Notes: generated from the letters alone by a model not told the origin. A stretch of DNA of 50,599 bases from Streptomyces sp. NRRL F-5122 (GCF_001507435.1 NZ_LMWH01000253.1:1-50599); one strand, 5' to 3'; numbered from the stretch's first letter, positions 33,502-43,572 are shown. Numbers and translations: made by a program.

Positions 33502-34764
33502 ATGAGTGACATGGCCCGTGCACGTGCACGAGTGCTGGGAGACCTGATCGCTGCCAGTCATCTGATGGCCTTGGACCAGATGCCCACAGTGGTGGCAAGG
33601 CATGCGGCGGGGGCGGGATGGACCGACGTATTTATTTACCTGGCCGATCTACAGCAGGAGCGGCTGCACCTGCTCGCCGGTGAGCAGGGCGGCGACGTGC
33701 CTCCTGAGCTGGCTGTCGAGGGGACGGTGGCGGGGCGGGCTTTCCAGCTGGGGGAGGTCTTCCCGGCGTCTGCCTCCTCGAGCGGCCAGTGGTGGGTTCC
33801 GCTGTTGGACGGCACCGAGCGCTTGGGTGTGCTGCGAGTCCGCTTGCCGGATGGGCAGGAGCCGGACGAGGACCTGGGCAAGCTGGCAGGGCTCATTGGC
33901 TTGCTGCTGGTCAGTAAGCGCGGTACGAGCGATTCCTATGCTCGACTGGTCCGGCGTAGGCGGATGAAGGTGGTTGCCGAGATGGAGTGGCGCCTGATGC
34001 CCCCGAGGACCTTCGCCACCGACCGGATCCTGATCAGTGCGGTGATGGAACCGGCCTACGAGGTCAGCGGGGACGCGTTCGACTATGCGCTGGCCGGCGA
34101 TACGCTGCATATGGCCGTCTTCGACGCGATGGGTCACGATACGGCCGCGGGCCTGACCGCGAACCTGGCCCTGGCGACCTGCCGTAGCTTCCGGCGCGAG
34201 GGCGCGGACCTGCTCCGGACCGCGGACGGAATCGAGGAGGCGCTGGCAGAACAGTTCCGTGGCGGCCGCTTTGCAACCGGCATCCTGGCGTCTCTGAACA
34301 CGACGACTGGTGTGTGTACCTGGATCAGCTGCGGTCACTACCCTCCGGTCATCGTTCGCGGTCGCCGCACGATTGTCCACTTGTCGTGCGCGCCCTCACC
34401 TCCGTTGGGTACGGAACTGGGCCTGTCGGCGTCCGTCTGCCGGGAGCAGTTGGAACCCGGGGACCGGCTGTTGCTCTACACCGACGGCGTCACCGAAGCC
34501 CGCAACGCCGACGGCCAAGAGTTCGGTCTTGAGGGTCTGACTGATTTCCTCATCCGCCACAACACCGATGATCTCCCCGTCCCGGAGACCCTGCGCCGAC
34601 TGGTTCGCCATCATCTCGACTACCATCGAGGGAAGCTGAACGACGACGCCACGATTCTTCTGCTGGAGTGGCACGGGCCCGCGCCCTTCCGGCCGGAAAG
34701 CCTTGAGTCTCTTGTCGGTCTTCCCCCCTCCACATCCTCCGGCGAGCCTCTGGCACCACCCTGA
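33502..34764 (+). CDS. SpoIIE/RsbU-type PP2C protein phosphatase with GAF-like sensor
   Basis: 420 residues. An N-terminal GAF-like domain lies at about 10-140 (MPTVVARHAAGAGWTDVFIYL). The PP2C-type SpoIIE domain follows at about 160-400, with metal-site acids in YEVSGDAFDYAL, FDAMGHDTAAGL, LLLYTDGVTEARNADGQEFG and LNDDATILLLEW. It dephosphorylates anti-sigma antagonists or similar partners in stress signalling. ATG 33502 is chosen, with GGGAAGG upstream. No anti-sigma or antagonist gene is adjacent. A related, broken copy lies at 45509-46257. Confidence 0.92.
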   Translation: MSDMARARARVLGDLIAASHLMALDQMPTVVARHAAGAGWTDVFIYLADLQQERLHLLAGEQGGDVPPELAVEGTVAGRAFQLGEVFPASASSSGQWWVPLLDGTERLGVLRVRLPDGQEPDEDLGKLAGLIGLLLVSKRGTSDSYARLVRRRRMKVVAEMEWRLMPPRTFATDRILISAVMEPAYEVSGDAFDYALAGDTLHMAVFDAMGHDTAAGLTANLALATCRSFRREGADLLRTADGIEEALAEQFRGGRFATGILASLNTTTGVCTWISCGHYPPVIVRGRRTIVHLSCAPSPPLGTELGLSASVCREQLEPGDRLLLYTDGVTEARNADGQEFGLEGLTDFLIRHNTDDLPVPETLRRLVRHHLDYHRGKLNDDATILLLEWHGPAPFRPESLESLVGLPPSTSSGEPLAPP

Positions 34765-34959
34765 CCGATCCCAGCGCGAAGATCCGCGCGGGTACCGGGG
34801 CGTTCACCGGGACTCGGCGCAGTCAGCGAGGAGGGCACGCACTGAACTTCGTGCCAGGGAGTTCGACAGGTCGATCGGGGGGAGAGCCTGTTCGGCGTCC
34901 AGACGGGTGCCGAGGCTCGACCGAGTGCGGCCGGCGCTGCGCGCCGAGTCGCATCCCCG

Positions 34960-35242
34960 CTGCTCCTCGAGATGGTCGGGTCCTGGCCCTGGACCGAGGT
35001 GTCAGTATGTCCAGGCCTGGCGCGGAACGGTGTGGCCGATTTCTGCGATGGTGCTGGAGATCTAGCTGATGACATGGTGGGCGCCGTCCTCGTCGCCGGT
35101 GACCACCACTGCGGCCACGCGGTCGTAGGCAACGGGCCGGTCGTCATCGTCCGTCCCGGACATCATCGTGTCCATGCGCTCGAGCACCCGTCGGCTGCAG
35201 TGGTCCAATCGCGATGGGAGAGGCCCGGGTGTAGAGATCGCC
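34960..35242 (-). pseudogene. NAD(P)H-dependent FMN reductase pseudogene
   Basis: In one frame VLERMDTMMSG leads to RVAAVVVTGDEDGAHHVIS, then a TAG, then ISSTIAEIGHTVPRQAWTY, then a TGA, then HLGPGPGPDH. This follows NADPH-dependent FMN reductases through the GNEDGAHHV and PGQAWTYW blocks. The TGA sits where Trp (TGG) is expected and the TAG where Glu (GAG) is expected. Upstream, the strand before the block (LYTRASPIAIGPL) is in another frame, so there is also a frameshift. Three lesions make this a clear pseudogene. Confidence 0.75.
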
Positions 35243-35446
35243 ATTGGTGGCGGCCATTCGAGGCCAACGCGTGTTGCCGATGATTCCAGTCCGCAAGTGT
35301 GTTGCCGCTGCGGACGCCGCACGCGGAGACGCGAACCGGCTACATGACCCGCGTCACGGCATGTCCTGCTGGATACCGGAGCCATACGGAACGCCCGCCG
35401 CCCAGCCCCGGTACCCATCGAACTCTGCTTCCGTGGGACGAGGAGG

Positions 35447-36007
35447 TCAGGACTTCCCGCGTCCGGTGACGAAGTCACGAGCCCGGTCCACCAGACCGGC
35501 GCCCGGTGCGAGAAGCTTGTTCGCAGGCGGAGTGTCCGGGGCGGAAGGATGCGGACGTGTCGGGGCGATGGCTTTGGCCCGCCGGACCTTTTCCCCGAGA
35601 TCGCCGAGCATCTGCGAGGAGCACGCCTGGCGCAGCATCGGGAAGAGATTGTTCTCCTCATCCTCGACGTGGGCCGCTACCTCTTCCATGAGCTGCTGCA
35701 GCAGCGGGCTCATCTCGGGACTGTCTGCTTTCGTCTTCTCCAACTGCTTGAGGAGTTTCTCGATACGGCTGTGGTCCCGGATCTCTTTGTCGGCGATCCC
35801 GTCGCCGCCCTCCACATGCTCGCGCACCGCCGGGTACAGATACTGTTCCTCGGCGACCGCGTGCCTCACCAACTCGATAGTGACCTCGTCCACGAGATCA
35901 CGCAGCTCCTGACCTTGGCCGGCCGTGGACTGGATTTTGCCGAAGATCTCCTCGACCTCCCGATGATCGGCCATCAATTCCTCGATGACGTTCCCGCCGT
36001 GCCCCAT
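35447..36007 (-). CDS. Hemerythrin-domain protein
   Basis: 186 residues. A four-helix hemerythrin (DUF542/HHE) domain with candidate di-iron ligands His15, His49, Glu53, His79, His113 and Glu117 fills residues 5-130. The basic Pro-rich tail is probably disordered. Such proteins bind oxygen, nitric oxide or peroxide. GAGGTG lies 7 nt before ATG 36007. It lies in the same direction as KatE but 145 nt downstream of it, so it may share the stress regulation without a firm operon. Confidence 0.92.
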   Translation of the reverse strand: MGHGGNVIEELMADHREVEEIFGKIQSTAGQGQELRDLVDEVTIELVRHAVAEEQYLYPAVREHVEGGDGIADKEIRDHSRIEKLLKQLEKTKADSPEMSPLLQQLMEEVAAHVEDEENNLFPMLRQACSSQMLGDLGEKVRRAKAIAPTRPHPSAPDTPPANKLLAPGAGLVDRARDFVTGRGKS

Positions 36008-36151
36008 CGTGCATCACCTCTCGTTCCGTCCGTCGGGACCGGTACGTCCGGTCGCGAACCTGATCCCCCCGGTAGGTCATGAAGGGTTGAGCTCGTCCGC
36101 CTCATCCGAAGAGGCCATCCCCGTCGCACAAGCCGCCCATCTCGGCGGCAC

Positions 36152-38431
36152 TCAGTCGCCGACGGTGAAGCGTTCCCACACGCGGTGTGCGCCCAAGAGG
36201 CTTGTCAGTTGCTCCAGGACGGTCGTACCGCTGTCACCGACAAGTACGCCGGGTGCGTCGGTGGGTACGCCGGCGGCCTCGAGTGCCCTCTCTCCACTCG
36301 CCCAGGCACCGATGGCCTTGCCGTGTCGGAAGGCCTCGGACAGCAGCAGAGCCACGCGCGGGTCCGACGCCGACTGTGAGGTGGCGGCCGGCCGGCCCTT
36401 TGCGTCACGTGCGCCGTATGCGTCGCTGCCCATGCCGGGGCTTCCGGCCACCAGGACAGCGTCGAACTCGACCGAGCGTGCGGTGGCGTAGGTGCGCTGC
36501 ACTGTCACCGAGCCATCGGCGGCGCCCAATGTGCCACCGGTCGGCGCGACGAGCAGTGGGACCATGCCCGCTGCGAGCACTGCCTCGCGCACGGCACGCA
36601 CGCCGCCCAGATCGCCTTCCGGACCGGCGACAATGCCGATGATGCGGCCATCCGTTGGCCAGGTCCGGCCCACCTGTGACAGCGCTGGGCTGGGTTCGAC
36701 GTCGGCCGGCGGCGCGGTGGGGTCTGGCGCGGGCAGGCCAAGGCCCGCGGCGACCTGCTTGCACAGCCAGGAGTCGATTCGTGCCAGAACCAGCAAAGCT
36801 CGTTCCTTGATCGCCTTTTCATAGCATTTGCCGAGCTCGAAGGTGTAGGCGCCGATGATGTGCTCACGCTCCACCGGGCTCATGCTGAGCCAGAATCGGC
36901 GGGGCTGGCTGAAGTGATCCGAGAACGATTCGGGCGCCTCGCGGACCTTCGTGGCCTCTGGGATGCGGACTGGAACCTCAATATAGGCACCGGTCTCGGC
37001 GTTTGCCTGGAAGGGGCAGCCGCCGTCGAGGGAGTTGGGCCGGTAGGGTGCCGCACCCCTGTGGACCGCCGTCTGGTGCATGCCGTCGCGCAGCATGTCG
37101 TTGACCGGGGCGTGGGGGCGGTTGATAGGGAGCTGGGGGAAGTTGGGGCCGCCCAGGCGGGTGATCTGGGTGTCGAGGTAGGAGAAGAGGCGTCCGGCCA
37201 GTAGGGGATCGTCGGTGATGTCGATGCCGGGCACGAGGTGTCCGACGTGGAAGGCGACCTGCTCGGTTTCGGCGAAGAAGTTCGACGGGTTGCGGTTGAG
37301 AGTCAGCAGCCCGACCGGCTGCACGGGGGCGAGCTCCTCCGGGACGATGTTGGTCGGGTCGAGCAGATCAATACCCTCGAAGGTCTGCTCGGGGGTATCG
37401 GGGAAGGTCTGGATGGCCAGCTCCCACTGCGGATACGCCCCTGCCTCGATGGCGTCGGCCAGGTCGCGGCGGTGGAAATCGGGATCGATGCCGTTGATGA
37501 GCTGTGCCTCCTCCCAGACAAGGGAGTGCACGCCCAGCTTGGGTTTCCAGTGGAACTTCACCAGTGTCGTGGCGCCGTCGGCGTTGACGAGGCGGAAAGT
37601 GTGGACGCCGAAGCCCTCCATCATGCGGAAGGAGCGCGGGATGCCGCGGTCGGACATGTTCCACAAAGTGTGGTGCGTGGCCTCGGTGTGCAGGGTGACG
37701 AAGTCCCAGAAGGTGTCGTGTGCGCTCTGGGCTTGAGGAATCTCCCGATCGGGGTGCGGCTTTCCGGCGTGAATGACGTCGGGGAACTTGATCGCGTCCT
37801 GGATGAAGAAGACCGGGATGTTGTTGCCGACCAGGTCGAAGGTGCCTTCACTGGTGTAGAACTTCGTCGCGAAGCCTCGGGTGTCGCGGACGGTGTCGGC
37901 CGATCCTCGGGAGCCGAGCACCGTGGAAAAGCGTACGAATACCGGCGTTTCCGTATCCGGGCCCAGGAAGGCGGCCTTGGTCACCGAGGCGGCCGTGCCA
38001 TAACTCTGAAAGACACCGTGCGCAGCAGCGCCCCGGGCATGCACCACGCGCTCGGGGATCCGCTCGTGATCGAAGTGCATCACCTTCTCGCGCAAATGGT
38101 GGTCCTGCAGCAATACCGGACCGCGCGGGCCGGCCTTGAGCGAGTGATCGGTGTCGTACAGCCGTGCACCCTGCGCGGTGGTCAAGTAAGCGCCGGACTG
38201 CGCCATCCGGGCCTGATCGGCGCCCGTGGGCTGCCCTGTCGGTGACACGGTGTCCGGTCCGGTCTGGTCCGCCTTCGGCGGCAGCGGCTCTTGGGGCTCC
38301 GTCGGCTCCGAAACGGACGGTGACTTGGAGCCAGGCTTCCCGGGAATCCCATCCTCCGGACCCGCGTCGTTGCTCTGCAATGCGCCGGTGATCTTATCGG
38401 TCGCACGCTTGAGGGGGCTGGTCTCGCCCAT
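36152..38431 (-). CDS. katE: Large-subunit monofunctional catalase KatE (HPII type)
   Basis: 759 residues, the clade 2 size. After a disordered N-terminus (to about 75) comes the catalase core. Distal His is in RVVHARGAAAHG, Asn in VGNNIPVFF, and the heme-ligand Tyr in RLFSYLDTQITRLG. A C-terminal flavodoxin/DJ-1-like domain covers about 605-759 (GRIIGIVAGPEGDLGG, DAVLVAGSPGMGSDAYG), as in E. coli HPII. It converts hydrogen peroxide to water and oxygen in the cytoplasm. ATG 38431 has AGGA 8 nt upstream. It is flanked by hemerythrin and oxidase genes, forming a redox region. Confidence 0.95.
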   Translation of the reverse strand: MGETSPLKRATDKITGALQSNDAGPEDGIPGKPGSKSPSVSEPTEPQEPLPPKADQTGPDTVSPTGQPTGADQARMAQSGAYLTTAQGARLYDTDHSLKAGPRGPVLLQDHHLREKVMHFDHERIPERVVHARGAAAHGVFQSYGTAASVTKAAFLGPDTETPVFVRFSTVLGSRGSADTVRDTRGFATKFYTSEGTFDLVGNNIPVFFIQDAIKFPDVIHAGKPHPDREIPQAQSAHDTFWDFVTLHTEATHHTLWNMSDRGIPRSFRMMEGFGVHTFRLVNADGATTLVKFHWKPKLGVHSLVWEEAQLINGIDPDFHRRDLADAIEAGAYPQWELAIQTFPDTPEQTFEGIDLLDPTNIVPEELAPVQPVGLLTLNRNPSNFFAETEQVAFHVGHLVPGIDITDDPLLAGRLFSYLDTQITRLGGPNFPQLPINRPHAPVNDMLRDGMHQTAVHRGAAPYRPNSLDGGCPFQANAETGAYIEVPVRIPEATKVREAPESFSDHFSQPRRFWLSMSPVEREHIIGAYTFELGKCYEKAIKERALLVLARIDSWLCKQVAAGLGLPAPDPTAPPADVEPSPALSQVGRTWPTDGRIIGIVAGPEGDLGGVRAVREAVLAAGMVPLLVAPTGGTLGAADGSVTVQRTYATARSVEFDAVLVAGSPGMGSDAYGARDAKGRPAATSQSASDPRVALLLSEAFRHGKAIGAWASGERALEAAGVPTDAPGVLVGDSGTTVLEQLTSLLGAHRVWERFTVGD

Positions 38432-38962
38432 CGGGTTCGTCCTAACTTCCGCGGGGGCGGCGGTCGTCGCAGCCCGAAGCTCCATTTGCAGGTCGTCCTT
38501 GCCAACTTGGGCTGCGCATGCGCCCGTGGTGAGCGCGAAGCCTGGAAGGCGCCGGCTGACTGAAGAGGGCGAAACGATACATAACGCCTCAGTCGACGCC
38601 TAATGTTCAGCCTCTCGCGCCACGAGGACCTCCGTGCAGGAGGCGCGCATCAGGAGAGGGACTCTCATCCATCGAGATGTCACTGGTCGCTGCCCGAAGT
38701 GATGACCTGCCTTTCACTCTCCATCAGTGCTGTCGTTCACGCCACCGCCCTTCACCCGAACGGTGTCAAGATCTCCTTCTTGGCCAACAGGAGCCCGGGT
38801 GGCAAGGCGCCGCCGTCGGAGTGACTCCGGCCCTCGCTGTGGGGGCGGCGGCTCTACAGGCCCGAGGCGCGTCGTCCGAAGAGACCGGGACAGGAGGGTG
38901 AGAGGCACGACAGAACGTGGAGGGTCGTATCGGGGGATCACCGTGCCCGGCAATGATCACTG
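38432..38962. other. KatE promoter region and spacer, no gene seen
   Basis: 530 nt. The AT-richer part near 38570-38605 is the likely KatE promoter region. I found no convincing sigma-B-type promoter pattern by eye. Other short open frames lack support. Confidence 0.45.
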
Positions 38963-39352
38963 TCAGTCTTGGCGCGTCGCGTACTGGAACACCATCCCCA
39001 GAACCCCTCGGGCCAGTACCCCGGCGCCGATGAGGAAGAGCCACAGTCCGTAGACCACGCCCAGGGCGGCGATGCTGAAGCCCAGCGCCGTGACCAGGGG
39101 CCAGGGGCTGTGGGGCGGGAAGAACTCCAGCGGTCCGGCCGCATCCGCCACTTCCGCGTCGGTGCGGTCCTGGGGGCGGCGTCCGCGGCGCCGGTACTGC
39201 ACCGCACAGAAGAAGGAGACGACCGCGGCCATGCCGAAGGCGACGATCAGTACCGCTGTGCCGGCCGGTTCGCCCGACCATGCGCCGTACAGCGCGGCGG
39301 CGGCGGCGAAGAACAGGGCGACTCCGCCGAAGAGCAGGGCCTCGATCTTCAT
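38963..39352 (-). CDS. ctaF: Cytochrome c oxidase subunit IV (CtaF)
   Basis: 129 residues with four hydrophobic helices: [55 protein letters not shown] and [17 protein letters not shown]. The inner loop has [13 protein letters not shown], typical of the actinobacterial small subunit CtaF. It anchors and stabilises the aa3 oxidase. Its ATG overlaps the CtaD stop (ATGA), with GAGGAA upstream. Confidence 0.92.
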   Translation of the reverse strand: MKIEALLFGGVALFFAAAAALYGAWSGEPAGTAVLIVAFGMAAVVSFFCAVQYRRRGRRPQDRTDAEVADAAGPLEFFPPHSPWPLVTALGFSIAALGVVYGLWLFLIGAGVLARGVLGMVFQYATRQD

Positions 39353-41019
39353 CGCAATTCCTCCTGCGGTGCCTGCCGGACGATCTCTGGGTGGTGCAGG
39401 TCGAAGGCGGGGGAGTTGGACCGCACCCGTGGCAGGGCCCGGAAGTTGTGGCGTGGCGGTGGGCAGGATGTGGCCCACTCGAGGCCGCGGCCGTATCCCC
39501 AGGGGTCGTCCTCGGTGACCTGTTCGCCGTGCCGTGCGGTGTGCCACACGTTGTACAGGAACGGCAGCGTGGAGACGCCGAGCAGAAACGCCCCTGCAGA
39601 CGAGAGCGTGTTGAGCAGGGTGAAGCCGTCGGCGGGCAGATAGTCGGCGTAGCGGCGGGGCATGCCCTCCGTGCCGAGCCAGTGCTGGACCAGGAAGGTC
39701 AGCTGGAAGCCGATGAACAGCAGCCAGAAGTGCACCTTGCCCAGTCGCTCGTTGAGCATTCTTCCGGTGAACTTGGGCCACCAGAAGTAGAAGCCCGCGA
39801 ACATGGCGAAGACCACGGTGCCGAAGAGCACGTAGTGCAGATGCGCCACGATGAAGTACGAGTCGGTGACGTGGAAGTCCATCGGCGGGGACGCGATGAG
39901 CACTCCGCTCAGACCGCCCAGCAGGAACGACACCAGAAATCCGACCGACCACAGCATCGGTGTCTCGAACGACAGCGATCCCCCGCGCATCGTCCCGATC
40001 CACGCGAAGAACTTGATGCCTGTAGGTACCGCGATCAGGAACGACATCAGGGAGAAGAAGGGCAGCAGCACCGCGCCGGTGGCGAACATGTGATGGGCCC
40101 ATACGACCGCCGACAGCATCGTGATCGCGACCGTCGCACCGATCAGGGGCAGATAGCCGAACAGCGGCTTGCGGGAGAACACCGGAATGATCTCCGAGAC
40201 GATGCCGAAGAACGGCAGCGCGACGATGTAGACCTCCGGGTGACCGAAGAACCAGAACAGGTGCTGCCACAGAAGGGCGCCGCCGTTCGCCGCGTCGAAG
40301 ATGTGCGCACCGAACTTCCGGTCGGCCTCCAGACCGAGCAGCGCGGCAGTGAGCACGGGGAAGGCCGGCAGCACCAGGATCGAGGTGAACAGGATGTTCC
40401 AGGTGAGGATCGGCATCCGGAACATGGTCATACCGGGTGCCCGCAGACACATGATGGTGGTGATGAAGTTGACCGCACCCAGAGTCGTCGACACACCGGT
40501 CACCACCAGGCCCATCACCCACAGGTCCCCGCCGGCGCCGGGGGACCGGTAGGCGCTGTTGAGGGGGGCATAAGCGAACCAGCCGAAGGACGCGGCGCCT
40601 CCGGGCACCAGGAACCCCGAGACCACCATCAGGCCGCCGAAGAGATACATCCAGTACGACAGGGCGTTCAGACGCGGGAAGGCGACGTCCGGGGCACCGA
40701 TCTGCAGCGGCATGACCGCGTTGGCGAACCCCGCGAACATGGGTGTGGCGAAGAGCAGCATCATCACCGTGCCGTGCACCGTGAAGAACTGGTTGTAGGT
40801 GTCCTCCGACATGAGCTGCAGTCCCGGACGGGCGAGCTCGGCCCGCATCCCCAATGCCAGCAGACCGGCGAAGAGGAAGAAGCAGAAGGCGGTGACCATG
40901 TACAACCGGCCGATCACCTTGTGATCGGTCGTCGTCGTCCAGCGCAGCAGCGACCGGCCGAGCGGGGACGTGGCGGAAGCGCCGTGCCGGGCGGCGGCGG
41001 GATCCGACAGACGCGACAT
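39349..41019 (-). CDS. ctaD: Cytochrome c oxidase subunit I (CtaD)
   Basis: 556 residues with twelve helices. Heme-copper motifs are intact: [11 protein letters not shown] at the start, [12 protein letters not shown] (low-spin heme His), [14 protein letters not shown] (CuB His and the crosslinking Tyr), VWAHHMF (CuB His pair) and AHLHYVLFG (heme His pair). It reduces oxygen to water and pumps protons. GGAGGAGG lies just before ATG 41019. It is paired only with ctaF; no ctaC, ctaE or cytochrome bc1 genes lie here, so it must use subunits from elsewhere. That is typical of a second, accessory ctaD copy in Streptomyces. Confidence 0.95.
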   Translation of the reverse strand: MSRLSDPAAARHGASATSPLGRSLLRWTTTTDHKVIGRLYMVTAFCFFLFAGLLALGMRAELARPGLQLMSEDTYNQFFTVHGTVMMLLFATPMFAGFANAVMPLQIGAPDVAFPRLNALSYWMYLFGGLMVVSGFLVPGGAASFGWFAYAPLNSAYRSPGAGGDLWVMGLVVTGVSTTLGAVNFITTIMCLRAPGMTMFRMPILTWNILFTSILVLPAFPVLTAALLGLEADRKFGAHIFDAANGGALLWQHLFWFFGHPEVYIVALPFFGIVSEIIPVFSRKPLFGYLPLIGATVAITMLSAVVWAHHMFATGAVLLPFFSLMSFLIAVPTGIKFFAWIGTMRGGSLSFETPMLWSVGFLVSFLLGGLSGVLIASPPMDFHVTDSYFIVAHLHYVLFGTVVFAMFAGFYFWWPKFTGRMLNERLGKVHFWLLFIGFQLTFLVQHWLGTEGMPRRYADYLPADGFTLLNTLSSAGAFLLGVSTLPFLYNVWHTARHGEQVTEDDPWGYGRGLEWATSCPPPRHNFRALPRVRSNSPAFDLHHPEIVRQAPQEELR

Positions 41020-41338
41020 CCTCCTCCTCCAAAAGCCCGACCTCGCGGGCGTCAGGTCCGCTGCGAGGCCGGGCGGCATACGGGCGCGACGCGAGTGCCC
41101 GGCGCGCGCCGAGGCAAACCGGTCGGGCTGAGGAAGCGGACATACCGCATCCGTCCGGGTCGGCCGGTGGGGAAGATCACCGGTCGAAGTGGCCGTACGC
41201 CGCGACCCTACCGACGGGCATCCCGGGCGCCGCGTTGCGCCACGCCCGTCGCGCGGTACTTCACTGCCGCGGGCGCAGGAAGGGCTCTGCAGTCGCGCGT
41301 CGACGTGTTCCTTCCCCTCTCGGGGGAACCCGGCGGGA
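41020..41338. other. Divergent spacer, no gene seen
   Basis: About 320 nt upstream of ctaD and of the DUF6479 gene. It must hold both promoters. No regulatory dyad or RNA stood out. Confidence 0.4.
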
Positions 41339-41713
41339 ATGATGCTGATCTCGATCGAAATGGCAGCTTCGGACGCTGCGTGGGGCGTGGCCGGCGCCCT
41401 GGTGGCAGGTCTGGTCGTAGCCGGGTTCCTGGTCTGGGCCATCCGGCTCGGGATCAAGGTCCGACGCCGGGAGCAGGACCCGTCACGCACCTCCCCACAG
41501 CCTCCGCGCCCCGATTCCGGCGGTGGTCCCGACATGTCGGCTCTCGAGCGGAGGGAGCCGGACGAGGTACCGCGGGCCGCAGACGAGAGTGAGCGCCTGA
41601 CGCCGCACCAACTGCATCCCAGCGGGAGCAGGCGCAGCGAGGACCAGAATCGCCCCCGGTGGGAGTCCGGCTCCGGTGGTCCCTTCGGCAGCAGCGGTTC
41701 CGGCGCGAGCTGA
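41339..41713 (+). CDS. DUF6479 small membrane protein
   Basis: 124 residues. A single N-terminal helix ([19 protein letters not shown]) is followed by [13 protein letters not shown] and a disordered tail with [21 protein letters not shown], the DUF6479 pattern of Streptomyces. Function unknown. Two adjacent ATG codons (41339 and 41342) are possible starts, with GGCGGGA upstream. It precedes the LexA-box polymerase gene by about 175 nt on the same strand but is probably a separate unit. Confidence 0.8.
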   Translation: MMLISIEMAASDAAWGVAGALVAGLVVAGFLVWAIRLGIKVRRREQDPSRTSPQPPRPDSGGGPDMSALERREPDEVPRAADESERLTPHQLHPSGSRRSEDQNRPRWESGSGGPFGSSGSGAS

Positions 41714-41844
41714 TCGCACGGCGTTCCGCGTTTGTCCACTGCGGGCGGGGTGTGTTCGCCGCCGAACGATGTCGGCCGCACCTCGTTCCGCCTCCGCCGG
41801 TTCAGCGGTCGGACCTTCGAGATCGAGTGGCCGGCCTCGCGTGT

Positions 41845-41860
41845 TCGAATTTTCGTTCGA
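41845..41860 (+). promoter_or_regulatory. SOS (LexA) box
   Basis: TCGAAT-TTTC-GTTCGA differs by one base from the Gram-positive/actinobacterial LexA consensus TCGAAC-N4-GTTCGA. It lies 29 nt upstream of the GTG of a Y-family polymerase-like gene, a normal promoter position. Confidence 0.85.
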
Positions 41861-41889
41861 TATGGTGGCTGCGGAGGAGGTGGACCGCC

Positions 41890-42897
41890 GTGGCTGATGA
41901 CGTAACGGGGCGTGGACTGTCCGTCGTGATGCATGTCCGCTGTCCGGACCGGGTGCCCGAGGAGGTCTTCCGGCGAGTCCTCGAGGAACTCGCGGAACTG
42001 TCCCCGGTCGTGCAGGCCCTACCGCCGTCAGCCGCCCTGGTCGAACTCAGGGGTGCGCTGCGCTATCACGGCGTCGACCCCGGTCGACTGGCGGAGGTAC
42101 TGCGGGTGCGGACCCTCTCCCGCCTGGGCGTCGACGTGCGCGTCGGCATCGGGCCGTCGATCACCGTGGCCGCTACGGCCTCCGGTCGGATCGATGGCCA
42201 GGGCGGTGTACTGGTCGTCACCCCCGAGCACGTCACCGAGTGGCTTGCTCCGCTTCCCGTGGAAGCCCTCCACGGCATCGGCCCCCAGCAAGCGCATGCT
42301 CTGCGCGACTACGGGATTCACAGTGTCGGCCTGCTCGCCGCTGTCCCGCCGGCCACGGTGCAGCGTCTGCTCGGCGGCCGCACGGGGCGCCTGGCCGTCG
42401 ACCGGGCCCATGGCATCGACCCCCGCCCCGTCGTCCCGCGCGCCCTGCCCGCCTCGGCTGCGGTTCGGCACGTCTTTGTTCGACACACCCTGGACGGTGC
42501 CGAAGTCCGCGCTGCCCTGCTCGACCTGGTCATTCAGCTCGGGCGGTTGTTGCGCCGACGCGGTCAGGCGGCCCGAGGTCTGACACTGACGCTGCGGTTC
42601 GTCGGCGAGGGCAGGTGGGAGAAGACCCGCCGTCTGCCGAGCGCCTCCGCGCACGACGACGACCTGCGCACCCTGGCGTACCAGTTGATGGACGCCGCCG
42701 GTCTGCAGCGGGGCCGGCTCGCCGGACTGATGCTCAAGGCGGAGGACCTGGTGGAGGCCGATCGGGTCGCCGAACAGCTCAGCCTTGACGGGGCCCGCGA
42801 ATCGCGGTTGGCCGCCGAGGCCGTGAGCGACCGTATCCGCGACAAGTTCGGGCCTGGCGTGATCGGTCCGGCGGCTAGGTTCCGCCGTGCCTCCTGA
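41890..42897 (+). CDS. Y-family DNA polymerase-like protein lacking visible catalytic acids
   Basis: 335 residues, resembling the DinB/UmuC/ImuB superfamily from about residue 80: [41 protein letters not shown] with a helix-hairpin-helix, then thumb and little-finger regions ([27 protein letters not shown]). The palm is unusual. The expected catalytic HVDMDAFF-type start is replaced by VVMHVRCPD, and the SIDEA-type block by [13 protein letters not shown], so both acidic clusters appear lost, as in ImuB-type partners. GGAGGAGG is about 9 nt before GTG 41890. A LexA box upstream indicates induction by DNA damage. Confidence 0.82.
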   Translation: MADDVTGRGLSVVMHVRCPDRVPEEVFRRVLEELAELSPVVQALPPSAALVELRGALRYHGVDPGRLAEVLRVRTLSRLGVDVRVGIGPSITVAATASGRIDGQGGVLVVTPEHVTEWLAPLPVEALHGIGPQQAHALRDYGIHSVGLLAAVPPATVQRLLGGRTGRLAVDRAHGIDPRPVVPRALPASAAVRHVFVRHTLDGAEVRAALLDLVIQLGRLLRRRGQAARGLTLTLRFVGEGRWEKTRRLPSASAHDDDLRTLAYQLMDAAGLQRGRLAGLMLKAEDLVEADRVAEQLSLDGARESRLAAEAVSDRIRDKFGPGVIGPAARFRRAS

Positions 42898-43025
42898 CGG
42901 GTTCAACTCCCTGCTCTCTGCCGTGATCCGGGCTTCCTGCATGCACGCCTTGCCCTCGCCCTACAGCCGTAGCGGCCCAAGTCGACCCGAAACCGCGTCG
43001 AACCGGGGTCGATCACGATGACAGG

Positions 43026-43493
43026 ATGGCGGGACGCTTCCGAGCCGACATGGAAACCGTGCCGACAACACCCGCAGTCAGTCGCGGTCGACGACGGTTG
43101 CGACGCCTGCCGCCGAGGATCACGCCACAGAATGCGCTCGGTTTGCGAATGTTAGAGGCTGAGCTCATGGTCGAGCATTGCGTGATCGTGCAGGGGCCAA
43201 GCGGATCCGGCGGTCGGCGGGTCTGTATCGATGGCGAGACCCTGGGCACGGCGTATTCGCTGCACGACCTGACGGTGTTCCTTCGCTACGTCGGTCTGGT
43301 GGGAGGGGACGAGCTGGACGTGGCCGAGTCGGATCTCATCGAGTGGCACGGCGGTGGCCCGGAGGTCTGGCCACGCAAGGGGGGCGGACCGGATTGCTGG
43401 GCGGGCCCGGGCGAGCTCGCCCCATCGGCCGGTGAGCTCGGACCATCGGCTGAGGAACCGGGCGGGCGTGAACCAGGTCGCGCAGGGCTCTGA
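43026..43493 (+). CDS. Small protein following the polymerase-like gene, function unknown
   Basis: 155 residues. The conserved-looking core is LRRLPPRITPQNALGLRMLE, then ELMVEHCVIVQGPSGSGG, then SLHDLTVFLRYVGLVGGDELDVAESDLIEWHGG. The C-terminal 50 residues are low-complexity. It lies 128 nt after the polymerase-like gene on the same strand. A weak, degraded LexA-like sequence (TCGAAC-CGGG-GTCGAT, 42998-43013) lies 12 nt before ATG 43026. An alternative start is ATG 43050. I do not recognise a named family; its position suggests a DNA-damage accessory. Confidence 0.65.
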   Translation: MAGRFRADMETVPTTPAVSRGRRRLRRLPPRITPQNALGLRMLEAELMVEHCVIVQGPSGSGGRRVCIDGETLGTAYSLHDLTVFLRYVGLVGGDELDVAESDLIEWHGGGPEVWPRKGGGPDCWAGPGELAPSAGELGPSAEEPGGREPGRAGL

Positions 43494-43572
43494 CGCGCAA
43501 AAACGGGCAGCAGATCGGGAGTGTGGATACGGCGGGCCGCCTCGGCTACGTCGACGAGGCGTTCACATCGGT

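Noticed and set aside
39280..41592. A 770-codon frame antisense to ctaD/ctaF
   Set aside because: Charged, repetitive antisense translation; CtaD motifs on the minus strand are complete.
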